Below the pieces are notes generated by a model, which saw only the letters and a list, made by a program, of their open reading frames with translations, was not told where the DNA came from and ran no database searches. Both the position numbers and the translations under genes were made by a program. This document shows, in pieces, positions 26,809 through 36,088 of a stretch of DNA of 64,000 nt. The stretch is taken from assembly GCF_000382225.1 (NCBI RefSeq), contig NZ_KB907817.1:23741-87740 (forward strand), given 5' to 3'. Position 1 is the first letter of the stretch. Every line of letters starts with the position of its first letter. This stretch comes from Hymenobacter aerophilus DSM 13606 (lineage in GTDB: Bacteria > Bacteroidota > Bacteroidia > Cytophagales > Hymenobacteraceae).

Positions 26809-27138
26809 TTATAGCGAAATCAGCAGCTTGAAAACCTTGCGCTTGCTTTTGCCGAGCTTGGCTTTCAGCCGCTCTACCAGCTCGTGGCCGCGGCCTTCTA
26901 TATACGTCAGGTCCTCGTCGGTGAGCTGGGTGTAGGCGTGCTGGAGCTTGGCCTTGAGCTTGTTCCAGTCGCCGAGCAGGCGCAGGCGCTGGTCGGTGCG
27001 GAAGTCGCGGAACTGGCGGCGACGCTCGGTGCTGCGCTTGGAATACAGCAGGATGCCGACCACGGCGCCAACGCCGGCGCCGGCCAGGGAGGTGAGCAAT
27101 ACTTTGCCGGTTGCTTTCTTACGGGTTTCGGGCTTCAT
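26809..27138 (-). CDS. Small membrane-anchored stress protein, YtxH/CsbD-like
   Basis: 109 residues. A single Gly-rich span (VLLTSLAGAGVGAVVGILLY) near 12-31 is followed by a basic, charged region and a CsbD-like motif (DWNKLKAKLQHAYTQLTDEDLTYIEGRGHELVERLKAKLG near 58-95). Such proteins are usually induced by general stress and have no known biochemical activity. The start at 27138 is preferred, since the 23 codons before it are Cys/Pro-rich and not family-like. The 293 bases between this gene and helD hold nothing I can name. Confidence 0.8.
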   Translation of the reverse strand: MKPETRKKATGKVLLTSLAGAGVGAVVGILLYSKRSTERRRQFRDFRTDQRLRLLGDWNKLKAKLQHAYTQLTDEDLTYIEGRGHELVERLKAKLGKSKRKVFKLLISL

Positions 27139-27431
27139 CGGTAGAGGGTTAAAAAGTAGCAAATGCAGCCGCGGGCCAGCGGGGCACCGGGCGCTGCACT
27201 TGCGCAAAGGTGGCGCCCCGCCCGCCCCGGGGCCCTGACTTTCACCAGCCTATTGCATGATGTTCGTCAGGTGCCGATGGCGGCGCGGCCCGGGCTGTTT
27301 GCCGGTTTACGCAGCATTTGGGCGGTGCGTTGGCCTGTGGGGTGAGCTGGCCGGCCGGCTAAAACCCGCGGCGGCTTCCAAGAGCCGGAATTTGCGCTGA
27401 CCTTTGCAGCTCATTCCCCAAGCGCCCGGCC

Positions 27432-29477
27432 GTGACGAACGAAACCCTGCAAGACGAGAAAGAATACCTGGAAGAAATCAAGGAGCAGCTCACGCTGGCC
27501 ATCCGGCGGGTGGATGGCTCGGTGAAGCAGTTTTCCGACGAGCTGCGCGAGAAAAAGGAGTACATCCACGAGCACCAGTCGGGCATGGATGGGGCCGATA
27601 TGGTGGCCGCGGGCCAGTCTATCAACCGGATGGCGTTTACGGGCGAGGCGGCGGTGGGCCGCAAGCGCAAGCTGCTCAAGCTGGGCCAGTCGCCCTACTT
27701 TGGCCGCCTAGATTTCGCGCCGGCCGGTAAGGAGGCCGCGCCGGTGTACATCGGCATCTACTCGTTTTTTGATGAGCAGCGGCGGGCCAACCTGATTTAC
27801 GACTGGCGGGCGCCCATCTCGTCGATGTTCTATGATTTTGAGCTGGGCGAAGGCTTCTACACCACGCCCGGGGGCAAAGTGCGGGGCGAAATCAGGCGCA
27901 AGCGGCAGTACAAAATCCGCGACGGGCGGCTGGAATTCATGCTCGACAGCGGCGTGAACATCCACGACGACGTGCTGCAGCGCGAGCTGGCCAAATCGTC
28001 CGACGACAAGCTCAAGAACATCGTCGCCACCATTCAGCGCGACCAGAACGCGGTGATTCGCAACGAGGAGGCCCCGGTGATGGTGATTCAGGGCGTGGCC
28101 GGCTCGGGCAAAACCTCCATTGCCCTGCACCGCATTGCGTTTCTGCTCTACCGCTTCCGCGAAACCATTGCCGCCTCCGACATCCTTATCATCTCGCCCA
28201 ACAAGGTCTTTGCCGACTACATCTCCAACGTGCTGCCCGAGCTGGGCGAGGAGCACATTCCGGAGCTGGTGATGGAGGAGCTGGCGGCCGACCTGCTCGA
28301 AAACAACCAGCCGTTCCAGACGTTTTTCGAGCAGGTGTCGGCTTTGCTGGAGCGGCCCGACCCGGCCTTCATCGAGCGGATTCAGTTCAAATCGTCGTTT
28401 GAATTCCTGAGCCAGCTCAACCAGTACCTGCTGGATATTGAGAACAACGGCCTCCGGTTTCAGGACCTGCGGGTGGGCGGCACGGTGGTGCCGAAGGCGG
28501 TTATCGAGCAGAAATTCCGCACTTACCACCGCGTGCCGCTGCTGAAGCGGTTCGCGCTGGCCGCCCAGGACGTGCGCGACTACGTGCGCCACGCCGTCGG
28601 CCGCAAGCTCAGCGGCCGCGAAAAATCCACCATCAGCGAAGCCCTGGACCGGCTGTTCCCGTTCCGCACGGTGCTCGACAGCTACCGCGACTTTTACCGC
28701 TGGGTGGGCCGGCCCGAGCTGCTCAAGCTAAACCACAGCCTCAAGCTGGAGTACGCCGACGTGTTTGCCCTGATTTACCTGCGCATCCGGCTGGAAGGCG
28801 TGAGTGCCTACGCCCACGTAAAGCACCTGCTCATCGACGAAATGCAGGATTACACGCCCGTGCAGTACGCCGTGCTGTCGCGCCTGTTTAGCTGCCGCAA
28901 AACCATTCTGGGCGACGTGAGCCAGACGGTGAACCCCTACAGCGCGTCCTCGGCCGAAACCATCGAGCGGGTGTTTCCGCAGGCCGAAGTGGTGCGCCTG
29001 TACCGCAGCTACCGCTCGACCATGGAAATTACGGCCTTCGCCCAGCGCATCGTGCCCAATCCCCACATCCTGCCCTTGGAACGGCACGGCCCCGCGCCCG
29101 CCATTGTGCGCTGCAGCGGCCCCGCCGACGAGCTGGCGCAGCTCGGGCAGCTGCTGGCGGCCTACCGCAACTCCGGCAACCAGTCGCTGGGCATCATCTG
29201 CAAAACCCTGCCGCAGGCCGAGCTGGTGTTTGAGGCTCTGGAGGCCCCGGACGTGCATTTGCTGACCGATGAGTCCTCGGCTTTCAAGGAAGGCGTCGTC
29301 ATCACCACGGCCCATTTGGCCAAAGGGCTGGAGTTTGACGAGGTAATTGTGCCCTTTGTGTCCGCCCAAAACTACCGGACGGAAGTGGACCAGAGCATGC
29401 TGTACGTGGCCTGCACCCGCGCCATGCACCAGCTCACGCTCACGCACACCGGCCCGCTGACCGCGTTTCTGGCCTGA
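27432..29477 (+). CDS. HelD-like UvrD/Rep family helicase
   Basis: Superfamily 1 ATPase of 681 residues that in relatives removes stalled RNA polymerase from DNA. The N-terminal 200 residues contain a coiled coil (LEEIKEQLTLAIRRVDGSVKQ) and the HelD signature IYDWRAPISSMFYDF. Walker A is VIQGVAGSGKTSIALHRIAFLLYR near 220; HLLIDEMQDYTPVQY is Walker B near 465, with GDVSQTVNP, YRSYRSTMEI and TAHLAKGLEFDEVI following. It starts with GTG. A HelD role is inferred from the WRAPI motif. It stands alone, between a CsbD-like gene and the sulfide operon. Confidence 0.92.
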   Translation: MTNETLQDEKEYLEEIKEQLTLAIRRVDGSVKQFSDELREKKEYIHEHQSGMDGADMVAAGQSINRMAFTGEAAVGRKRKLLKLGQSPYFGRLDFAPAGKEAAPVYIGIYSFFDEQRRANLIYDWRAPISSMFYDFELGEGFYTTPGGKVRGEIRRKRQYKIRDGRLEFMLDSGVNIHDDVLQRELAKSSDDKLKNIVATIQRDQNAVIRNEEAPVMVIQGVAGSGKTSIALHRIAFLLYRFRETIAASDILIISPNKVFADYISNVLPELGEEHIPELVMEELAADLLENNQPFQTFFEQVSALLERPDPAFIERIQFKSSFEFLSQLNQYLLDIENNGLRFQDLRVGGTVVPKAVIEQKFRTYHRVPLLKRFALAAQDVRDYVRHAVGRKLSGREKSTISEALDRLFPFRTVLDSYRDFYRWVGRPELLKLNHSLKLEYADVFALIYLRIRLEGVSAYAHVKHLLIDEMQDYTPVQYAVLSRLFSCRKTILGDVSQTVNPYSASSAETIERVFPQAEVVRLYRSYRSTMEITAFAQRIVPNPHILPLERHGPAPAIVRCSGPADELAQLGQLLAAYRNSGNQSLGIICKTLPQAELVFEALEAPDVHLLTDESSAFKEGVVITTAHLAKGLEFDEVIVPFVSAQNYRTEVDQSMLYVACTRAMHQLTLTHTGPLTAFLA

Positions 29478-29493
29478 TTAGGCCGGAGAAAGG

Positions 29494-30594
29494 CTAGCGG
29501 CCGGGTGCCGTAGCCGGGTACCAGCGGCGCCGCAGCCAGAAGGCCACGTTCACGAGAGCAATGAGGGCGGGCACTTCGATGAGCGGGCCGATGACGCCGG
29601 CGAAGGCCTGCCCCGAGTTGAGGCCGAACACGCCGATGGCCACGGCAATGGCCAGCTCGAAATTGTTGCCGGTGGCGGTGAAGGCAATGGAGGTGTTCTC
29701 GGCGTAGCTGGCGCCCAGGTACTTGCCGGCCGCGAAGCTGAGCAGAAACATAATGCCGAAGTACAATGCCAGCGGCAGGGCAATGCGCAGCACATCGAGC
29801 GGCAGCTGCACGATGGTTTCGCCCTTCAGGCTGAACATGACCACAATGGTGAGCAGCAGCGCCCCGAGCGTAATGGGGCTGATGGCCGGAATGAACACCT
29901 GTTCGTACCACGCGTCGCCCTTCAGGCGGCGCAGCACCGCGCGCGACAGAAAGCCGGCCGCGAACGGAATGCCCAGGTACGTGAGTACGCTCTGGGCAAT
30001 ATCGCCGATGCTGATATTGACCGCATAGCCCGGCAGCCCGAAATACGGCGGCAGCACGGTGATAAACAACCAGGCCAGCACCGCATAAAACAGCACCTGG
30101 AAGATGGAGTTGAGCGCCACCAGTCCGGCGGCGTACTCGCGGCTGCCGTCGGCCAGCTCGTTCCACACCAGCACCATGGCAATGCAGCGGGCAATGCCAA
30201 TCAGAATCAGGCCCACCATGTACTCGGGCTTGTCGGGCAGCAGCCACACGGCCAGCCCAAACATCAGCAGCGGCCCCACCAGCCAGTTCAGAACCAGCGA
30301 GAGGCCAATGATGCGCGTGTTGCGAAAAACCGTGGGCAGCTGCTCGTACTTCACCTTGGCCAGCGGCGGGTACATCATCAGCATCAGCCCCAGAGCCAGC
30401 GGCACGTTCACGGTGCCCACCGAAAAGTAGTTCACCGCCTCGTTGATGCCGGGCACGAAATAGCCCAGGCCCACGCCCAGCGCCATGGCCAGGAAAATCC
30501 ACAGCGTGAGGCCCCGGTCGAGGCCGGAGAGCTTTTTTCGGGCCGGGTGGGCCGGGGCGGTAACGGTCGGCAGGGGTGGCGGGAGGGGAGGCAT
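29494..30594 (-). CDS. ACR3-family arsenite efflux transporter
   Basis: Ten-span membrane carrier of 366 residues in the BART superfamily. [18 protein letters not shown] near 145 holds the conserved Cys needed for As(III) transport, and [17 protein letters not shown] near 300 is the second family signature. A Pro-rich cytoplasmic N-terminus precedes span 1. Known family members export arsenite. It is the last gene of a run whose other members handle sulfide and persulfide, controlled by an ArsR-family repressor, so either arsenic or a sulfur compound could be the inducer. 39 bases separate it from the upstream YedE-like gene. Confidence 0.92.
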   Translation of the reverse strand: MPPLPPPLPTVTAPAHPARKKLSGLDRGLTLWIFLAMALGVGLGYFVPGINEAVNYFSVGTVNVPLALGLMLMMYPPLAKVKYEQLPTVFRNTRIIGLSLVLNWLVGPLLMFGLAVWLLPDKPEYMVGLILIGIARCIAMVLVWNELADGSREYAAGLVALNSIFQVLFYAVLAWLFITVLPPYFGLPGYAVNISIGDIAQSVLTYLGIPFAAGFLSRAVLRRLKGDAWYEQVFIPAISPITLGALLLTIVVMFSLKGETIVQLPLDVLRIALPLALYFGIMFLLSFAAGKYLGASYAENTSIAFTATGNNFELAIAVAIGVFGLNSGQAFAGVIGPLIEVPALIALVNVAFWLRRRWYPATAPGR

Positions 30595-30632
30595 ACGAGG
30601 CTTAAAGAAAGGTTAGTCCGGCAACGGGCACC

Positions 30633-31043
30633 CTACCGGGGTAGCCGCTCGCGCAGGGCGCTGTAGGTCCAGGTGCCGGCCAGCGCGGCCAGAATGAGCA
30701 CCGCGGCGCCGGCCACGCCGCTGCCCAGCTGGGCAAACATGGGGCCGGGGCAGGCGCCGGTCAGGGCCCAGCCGAGCCCGAAAATAGTGCCGCCAATCCA
30801 GGTGCCGTGAGTGTACTGCTTATCGGCCAGCCTGATTTCTTCGCCGTTGATGGTTTTCAGGCGGTTGCGCTTGATGAGCTGAATCGAAAGCAGGCCCACC
30901 ACAATGGCCGAGCCGATGACGCCGTACATGTGGAAGCTCTGGAAGCGGAACATCTCCTGGATGCGCCACCAGCTGACCACTTCGCTTTTGGTGAGGATGA
31001 TGCCGAACAGCACGCCCAGCACCAGGTATTTCAGGTTTTTCAT
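30633..31043 (-). CDS. YeeE/YedE (TsuA-like) sulfur transporter, C-terminal-type half
   Basis: 136 residues with four spans. FGIILTKSEVVSWWRIQEMFRF and GLGWALTGACPGPMFAQLGSG, the latter with the conserved Cys-Pro-Gly used to relay thiosulfate, are typical of the second half of YeeE/YedE proteins. With the 186-residue gene 17 bases upstream it makes a split version of the single-chain thiosulfate importer. The two probably assemble in the inner membrane. Transport of thiosulfate or a related sulfane-sulfur compound is inferred from family and operon. Confidence 0.88.
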   Translation of the reverse strand: MKNLKYLVLGVLFGIILTKSEVVSWWRIQEMFRFQSFHMYGVIGSAIVVGLLSIQLIKRNRLKTINGEEIRLADKQYTHGTWIGGTIFGLGWALTGACPGPMFAQLGSGVAGAAVLILAALAGTWTYSALRERLPR

Positions 31044-31060
31044 CAGACGAGCAACAAGCG

Positions 31061-31621
31061 TTAGAACAGCAGCGGGAACAGCACCCAGGTCATCAAAAGG
31101 CCGCCCACAAAAAAGGCAATAACTGCCACCATCGACACCCACTGCAGGTTGGAGAGGCCCGAAATGGCGTGGCCCGAGGTGCAGCCGCCGGCGTAGCGCG
31201 TGCCGAAGCCCACCAGAAAGCCGCCCAGCACCAGAAACACCCAGCCCTTCCAGTTGCCCAGGTTTTCCAGCGCAAACAGCTCGCGGGGCAGCAAACCCGA
31301 AAAGTCGGTCAGGTGCAGTTGCGCCTTTAGGTCGCGCACGGTTTCGGCCGAAATAGCCACCGTGTCGGGGTGGCCCATCAGCTGGTAGCTGATGAAGCCG
31401 CCGAGGCCGATGCCGAGCACGAAAAACAGGTTCCAGGCCTCGGCGCGCCAGTTGTAGTTGAGAAACGGGATGCCCGCGGGCACGCAGGCGGCGCACACGT
31501 GCCGCAGCGAGGAGCTGATGCCCAGCGCCTTATTGCCGATGAGCAGCAGCGCGGGCACCGTCAGGCCAATCAGCGGCCCGGCCACGTACCAGGGCCAGGG
31601 CTGACGAAGTAATTCAAGCAT
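31061..31621 (-). CDS. YeeE/YedE (TsuA-like) sulfur transporter, N-terminal-type half
   Basis: 186 residues with about five spans. [19 protein letters not shown] and [22 protein letters not shown] hold the conserved Cys residues; GGCTSGH is the family signature. Together with the next gene it forms a two-subunit transporter. It follows the methyltransferase gene by 22 bases in the ArsR-controlled sulfur operon. Confidence 0.9.
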   Translation of the reverse strand: MLELLRQPWPWYVAGPLIGLTVPALLLIGNKALGISSSLRHVCAACVPAGIPFLNYNWRAEAWNLFFVLGIGLGGFISYQLMGHPDTVAISAETVRDLKAQLHLTDFSGLLPRELFALENLGNWKGWVFLVLGGFLVGFGTRYAGGCTSGHAISGLSNLQWVSMVAVIAFFVGGLLMTWVLFPLLF

Positions 31622-31643
31622 AAGAAAACAGGAAAGCGAAGCC

Positions 31644-32291
31644 TCAGCCCGTGGCGGCCAACTGGCGGCGGAAGGAGCAGAAGAGGAAGTTCTGGGTGGT
31701 TTGAAACGGCGTGTGGTGGTCTTCGGTGCGGCAGCGCAGCTTCCGGAAACCCTGGTGCAACTGCTCGGTTAGCTGCTGCTCGCTGTACTGGCGGATGGGC
31801 AGCCCGCTGCACCTGGTGGGCCCCTCCGGCGAGAACGTGCCCATGGTGAGGTAGCCGCCGGGCACCACCGCCGCCCGGGCCAGCGCCAGGTAGCGCGCCA
31901 CGTCGGGGGCAGCCGTCAGGAAGTGGAACGCGGCCCGGTCGTGCCAGAGGGCGTAGGTCTGGGGGGGCTGAAAGTCGCGCACGTCGGCCTCCAGCCACTG
32001 CACGCGGCTGGCCGCCGCCGGCCCCAGCCGCTGCCGGGCCCGGGCCAGCGCCGCCCCCGAAATATCGAGCACCGTCAGGTTCTCGTAGCCCTCCGCCAGC
32101 AGAAAATCCACCAGCTTACTGTCGCCGCCGCCCACATCGATAATGGGCGCCTGCCGGGGCAGCGCAAAGCCGCGGATAAATTCGAGCGAAGTGGCGGGCA
32201 CCTCCTGAGTCCAGCTGACCTGGTGGGGCTGGCGGGTGTCGTACACAGTTTCCCAGTGCTGCTTGCCGCCGGCCGAAGTTGAAGTAGCCAT
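31644..32291 (-). CDS. Class I SAM-dependent methyltransferase
   Basis: Rossmann-fold methyltransferase of 215 residues. Motif I is IIDVGGGDSKLVDFLL near 50-65, motif II VLDISGAALARARQRLG, and WLEADVRDF is the acidic motif III. The N-terminus KQHWETVYDTRQPHQVSWTQ resembles proteins annotated as thiopurine or tellurite-type methyltransferases. Within this operon, methylation of a thiol, sulfide or metalloid is plausible but unproved. It is four bases from the rhodanese gene upstream. Confidence 0.85.
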   Translation of the reverse strand: MATSTSAGGKQHWETVYDTRQPHQVSWTQEVPATSLEFIRGFALPRQAPIIDVGGGDSKLVDFLLAEGYENLTVLDISGAALARARQRLGPAAASRVQWLEADVRDFQPPQTYALWHDRAAFHFLTAAPDVARYLALARAAVVPGGYLTMGTFSPEGPTRCSGLPIRQYSEQQLTEQLHQGFRKLRCRTEDHHTPFQTTQNFLFCSFRRQLAATG

Positions 32292-32295
32292 CCGG

Positions 32296-32709
32296 TTAGC
32301 GCTCCAGTGGTTCCGACCAGTCGAGCACGCCGCCCAGCATATTGGCTACTGACGTGAAACCGGCCTGGCTAAGCTGCCCCGCCGCTTTGGCCGACCGCGC
32401 CCCGCTGCGGCAGTACACGTAGGTGGGCTGGGTTTTATCCAGCGCCGCCACGCGCTGCGCAAAGTCGGGCGCCGTTACGTCGATGTTGATGGCGCCGGGC
32501 AGGTGGCCGCCGGCAAACTCGTCGGGGCGGCGCACATCGAGCAGCACCGCGCCGGGCTGGCGCAGGGCCTCGGCAAACTGGGCCGGCGTCAGGTTATCGT
32601 AGGCCGGGGGAGAGGACTTAAAGAAGTTGAGCATCAGTAAACTGGAAATGAGAAGGAAAAGCACGGCGGCCACAGCCAGCGGCCGTCGCTGCAAAAAGAT
32701 GGGCAGCAT
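32296..32709 (-). CDS. Membrane-anchored rhodanese
   Basis: 137 residues. A single N-terminal membrane anchor (LAVAAVLFLLISSLLMLNFF) near 10-30 is followed by one rhodanese domain (LLDVRRPDEFAGGHLPGAIN) with active-site Cys in YVYCRSGARSAKA. It moves sulfane sulfur between thiols, here at the outer face of the inner membrane if the anchor is oriented N-in. It lies 12 bases after the persulfide dioxygenase-like gene. Confidence 0.92.
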   Translation of the reverse strand: MLPIFLQRRPLAVAAVLFLLISSLLMLNFFKSSPPAYDNLTPAQFAEALRQPGAVLLDVRRPDEFAGGHLPGAINIDVTAPDFAQRVAALDKTQPTYVYCRSGARSAKAAGQLSQAGFTSVANMLGGVLDWSEPLER

Positions 32710-32721
32710 CAGTAGTGGCCG

Positions 32722-34077
32722 TTAGTGCCGGGCCGTGGCCGACTGAAACGACTTCACCGCCTCGCCCAAATCGAACACCTGGGTGCCGGCCAGCACGGGG
32801 GCCACAATGCTGGTGCCGGCCGCCGAGCGGTAGCCGCCGGCGCAGTGAATCAGCACGGGCTTGTCGGTCGGAATTTCGTGGGCCCGCTCGCGCAGCTCGG
32901 GCAGCGGAATGCTAAGGGCGCCCTCAAAAATAGGCTCGTCGCGGTGCTCCACGCGGTTGCGGATATCAACGATGGTGTAGTCGGCGGGATGCTGGCGGAA
33001 TTGCGCCACGTCGATTTTCGGTAGCTTAGCGTCCTCGGCCGGCGAGCCTACCAACGCGCCCTTAATCAGGCCTTCGTAGCCAATTTTGGCGGTTTTGGTG
33101 ATGAGGCTTGCCAGCGTGGCCTCGTCGGCGGCCAGCAGGTAGAACGGCTCCTCGGGGCCAATAATCGAGCCCAGCCAGGTTTCAAACTTGCCGCCCTGCT
33201 GAATGTTGAGCGCGCCCGCTACGTGGCCCTGTTTGAACTCGGCTTCGGGGCGCGAATCCACCACCAGCACGCCCTCGGCCAGCTGAGTACCGGACTTGAG
33301 CCGCGGCACCTTCTCCACGCTCGGGGCGTAGGCGGGCGCGCCGGCCTTGTTCAGGGCCACATCGTGCCCGAAATACTTCGGAATGAACGGCTGGTCGGCC
33401 AGCAGCTCCTGCACGAATTCCTGCTCGCTCATGTCGCGCAGCATGGGGTTGCTGAATTTCTCATCGGCGATGGTGCTGCTGCTGGCGCCGCTCAGGGCCT
33501 TGCCGCAGAGGCTGCCCGCGCCGTGGGCCGGGTACACCAGCACGTCGCCGGCCAGCGGCAGCAGCTTGTCGCGCAGCGAATGGTACATCTGGCGGGCCAG
33601 CTCCTCGCGCTTGGCGGTGAGGTTACCGGCCTTTTCGCGCAGGTCGGGCCGGCCCACGTCGCCGATAAACAGCGTGTCGCCGGTGAAGGCGGCCACGTCG
33701 CGGCCTTCGCGGCTCAGAATGATGGTGATGGAATCGGGCGAGTGGCCGGGTGTGTTCAGGGCCCGCAGCGTGAGCTTGCCGCTGCTAAACTCCTGGCCCT
33801 CATCGAACGCCTCGTGGGCATAATCGGCCCCCAGCAGCTTGCTGACGCGGATAGTGGCGCCGGTGTGCTCGGCAATTTCGCGGTGCGAGCTCACAAAATC
33901 GGCGTGCGGGTGGGTTTCGATGACGCTGATGATGCGGGCCTCGTGCTTGCGGGCGTAATCGTAGTAGGGCTGCGGGTCGCGGGCCGGGTCAATCAGCACG
34001 ATTTCGCGGGCGCACTCGCTGAGGATGGCGTAAGAAAAATGGGCGAGGCCCTTGTCTTCAAACTGTTCGATTTTCAT
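32722..34077 (-). CDS. Metallo-beta-lactamase persulfide dioxygenase fused to rhodanese domains (CstB-like)
   Basis: 451 residues in three parts. The MBL domain (1-230) has THPHADFVSSH, NTPGHSPDS and VYPAHGAGS, the non-heme iron ligands of ETHE1/CstB enzymes, and GDTLFIGDVGRPDL. A middle rhodanese-like domain (about 255-350, VVDSRPEAEFKQGHVAGALN) lacks the active Cys. The final rhodanese domain (about 360-451) has it in LIHCAGGYRSAAGTS. Such proteins oxidise glutathione or bacillithiol persulfide to sulfite and thiosulfate. TauE-like exporter upstream and YedE-like importers downstream fit that chemistry. Confidence 0.93.
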   Translation of the reverse strand: MKIEQFEDKGLAHFSYAILSECAREIVLIDPARDPQPYYDYARKHEARIISVIETHPHADFVSSHREIAEHTGATIRVSKLLGADYAHEAFDEGQEFSSGKLTLRALNTPGHSPDSITIILSREGRDVAAFTGDTLFIGDVGRPDLREKAGNLTAKREELARQMYHSLRDKLLPLAGDVLVYPAHGAGSLCGKALSGASSSTIADEKFSNPMLRDMSEQEFVQELLADQPFIPKYFGHDVALNKAGAPAYAPSVEKVPRLKSGTQLAEGVLVVDSRPEAEFKQGHVAGALNIQQGGKFETWLGSIIGPEEPFYLLAADEATLASLITKTAKIGYEGLIKGALVGSPAEDAKLPKIDVAQFRQHPADYTIVDIRNRVEHRDEPIFEGALSIPLPELRERAHEIPTDKPVLIHCAGGYRSAAGTSIVAPVLAGTQVFDLGEAVKSFQSATARH

Positions 34078-34162
34078 ACAAAAGGTGCTTGGAAAATGAA
34101 GGAAGTTGGAGAAAGCGAAGCGTTAGGAGTCTACTTGAGTCCTGTTTCGTGTCATGCTCATT

Positions 34163-34978
34163 CTACTGCCTGAACACCAGCTCGCGGAGCAGAATAAACG
34201 TGCCCATGGCCAGCGTAAACCAGCCGAACGCGGGTTTGAGCCGGGCACCCGGAATAAAGCGGGCCAGATAGGTGCCCAGCACGATGCCGGCCAGCGCGAA
34301 GGCCAGAAAGCCCAGCAGGAAACCCCAGGCGATGGGCGTGCCGGCGCTCAAATCACCCGTAAAACCGATGAGCGAGTTCAGCGAAATAATGGCCAGGGAG
34401 GTGCCCACGGCCAGTTTCATGGGCAGGCGGGCGCCCAGCACCAGCGCCGGAATAATCAGGAATCCTCCCCCCGCTCCCACGAAGCCGGTAAGCGCGCCCA
34501 CCACCAGCCCGATGCCCAGAATAAGCGGGTAATTGAAGGCCTGCTGGCTGGCCAATCTGTCGGTGGGCGTTGCTTCGGCCGGCCGGCTGCGAATCATGGA
34601 CGTAGCGGCCACCACCATCAGAACCGCAAACGCCACCAGCACCAGCAGGTCTTTGGTGAAAATGAGGCGGCCCACCGTGAACAGCTCCTGCGGAATGGCG
34701 GGCATGAGCAGCTTGCGCACCGCAAACACCGACAGCAGCGACGGCAGCAGGAAAATAAACGCCGTTTTCAGCGAAACCAGGCCCTTACGAAAGTAGCCCG
34801 CCGCGCCCACCACCGAAGTCGAGCCCACCACGAACAGCGAGTACGCCGTGCTCAGCACCGGACTCACGCCCATCAGATACACCAGCACCGGCACGGTGAG
34901 AATGGAGCCGCCGCCGCCCATAATGCCCAGCGAAAGGCCGATGAAGATGGCGGAAAAATAGCCGAAGTAGGGGAGCAT
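34163..34978 (-). CDS. TauE/SafE family sulfite/organosulfonate exporter
   Basis: Eight-span membrane protein of 271 residues. The repeated family motifs are LGIMGGGGSILTVPVLVYLMG near 18-38 and GFVGAGGGFLIIPALVLGARLP near 165-187. It would export sulfite or a related anion produced by the persulfide dioxygenase encoded next. 71 bases separate it from the ArsR regulator on the same strand, so it is probably the first structural gene of the operon. Confidence 0.92.
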   Translation of the reverse strand: MLPYFGYFSAIFIGLSLGIMGGGGSILTVPVLVYLMGVSPVLSTAYSLFVVGSTSVVGAAGYFRKGLVSLKTAFIFLLPSLLSVFAVRKLLMPAIPQELFTVGRLIFTKDLLVLVAFAVLMVVAATSMIRSRPAEATPTDRLASQQAFNYPLILGIGLVVGALTGFVGAGGGFLIIPALVLGARLPMKLAVGTSLAIISLNSLIGFTGDLSAGTPIAWGFLLGFLAFALAGIVLGTYLARFIPGARLKPAFGWFTLAMGTFILLRELVFRQ

Positions 34979-35049
34979 GCCGGAGCGAGGAAACGTATGT
35001 AGTTATGAAGGAGTATTCATGTATAGCAGCCTAAAAAAGGCCGGCGCTC

Positions 35050-35367
35050 CTACAGAAAAGTGCATCCGGCCAGACACTGAATCACGTCAACCACCTCGCG
35101 CATTTTCAGCGAGTAGAAGATGTTCTTGCCGTCGCGCTGGCTGCCCAGAATGCCCTTAAGCTTCATGCCGGTCAGGTGGTGGGAGAGGAGGCTCTGCTCC
35201 ACCTGCAGCTTCTCGCTGATTTCCGTCACCGACAGGCTTTCCTGCCGGGCCAGCAGCTGCACAATGGCAATGCGGGTCGGGTGGGCGGTGGTTTTGAGGA
35301 TAAAAGCCACCTTCTCCATCTTCTCGGTGGTCAGGTTCAGGTCGGAGGAATCAGGTGTTGGAGTCAT
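35050..35367 (-). CDS. ArsR-family repressor of the sulfur/arsenite operon
   Basis: Winged-helix regulator of 105 residues. The helix-turn-helix is LSVTEISEKLQVEQSLLSHHLTGMKLKGILGSQRDGKNIFYSL near 50-92. Two Cys near the C-terminus (VIQCLAGCTFL) are placed to sense As(III) or to form a persulfide-type bridge. The ATG at 35367 is preferred; the frame is open upstream but reads through the operator. A perfect dyad at 35384-35399 lies 16 bases before the start. It likely controls the eight-gene run down to 29494. Confidence 0.9.
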   Translation of the reverse strand: MTPTPDSSDLNLTTEKMEKVAFILKTTAHPTRIAIVQLLARQESLSVTEISEKLQVEQSLLSHHLTGMKLKGILGSQRDGKNIFYSLKMREVVDVIQCLAGCTFL

Positions 35368-35383
35368 ATTGTGATGCAAATGT

Positions 35384-35399
35384 ATGAACATTTGTTCAT
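35384..35399. promoter_or_regulatory. Candidate ArsR operator
   Basis: ATGAACATTTGTTCAT is a perfect dyad (ATGAACA, two bases, TGTTCAT), AT-rich in a GC-rich region, 16 bases before the ArsR gene start. Size, symmetry and position fit an autoregulated ArsR/SmtB-type operator. Confidence 0.75.
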
Positions 35400-35576
35400 G
35401 TGTGCAACTGCGGGCAACCGCTTGGCCGGTGGCCGGCGCCGGGCCCCGCCACCCGCTGCGCCCGTAACGGCACGCTTTATGCGCAGCGGGCAGCCGCTGC
35501 CGGGCGGCCCGTTGCCGCTTTGGCTGCCGGCTGGTTGCTGAAAATGTGCCCACCTTTGCCCTTCGCTTCGTTGTTT

Positions 35577-35948
35577 ATGCCCCGTTCACTGGCCCATTTG
35601 CTGCTGCTGCTCTATGCCGGGTTGTTCCTGCACTGCCAGCCGCTGCCCGCCCGCGGCGCCGGTAGCGGCTGGGGCGGCAACGCGCCGCAGCAACAGTCCC
35701 GCGCCGGCCTGTGCAAAAAGAAGCTGCAGACGGTGCAGTCTGCTCCTGTATCTGAGCAGACTCAGCTGGCCAAAACCAAGCTGCTGCTGCCGGACTTGGC
35801 TTTGGGCAGCGACTTTGCGGCCCTGTATTTCGGGCTGCTGTTGCCGGCCGATGCGCCCCATGCGGCGCCGGTCCGCGGCCCGAATGCCGGCCTGGAGCAG
35901 GCGTTTGCCAATCACCCCAACAAGGCTCCGCCCGTTCGTTTTTCGTAA
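35577..35948 (+). CDS. Small exported hypothetical protein
   Basis: 123 residues with an N-terminal signal-like stretch (SLAHLLLLLYAGLFLHCQPLPARG) that may be cleaved or held by the Cys. The rest is Ala/Pro/Gln-rich with no recognised domain. A CACCTTTG at about 35550-35557, one mismatch from the TAnnTTTG box, lies upstream. It is divergent from the ArsR operon. It might be a periplasmic metal- or stress-related protein, but nothing in the sequence shows this. The frame could start further upstream, but the signal peptide favours 35577. Confidence 0.55.
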   Translation: MPRSLAHLLLLLYAGLFLHCQPLPARGAGSGWGGNAPQQQSRAGLCKKKLQTVQSAPVSEQTQLAKTKLLLPDLALGSDFAALYFGLLLPADAPHAAPVRGPNAGLEQAFANHPNKAPPVRFS

Positions 35949-36088
35949 CGCAACGCACGCTGGAGCCGGGTACTGTATCCGGTTCGCCGTTCCCACTTGC
36001 TGGGCGCGGTAGCCGGGTTTTTCATGCCCGGCCACCGGCTGGCGGCCCCTTGTATCTCTTTGTCATCACGCTTTCAGATTCTCTGATT

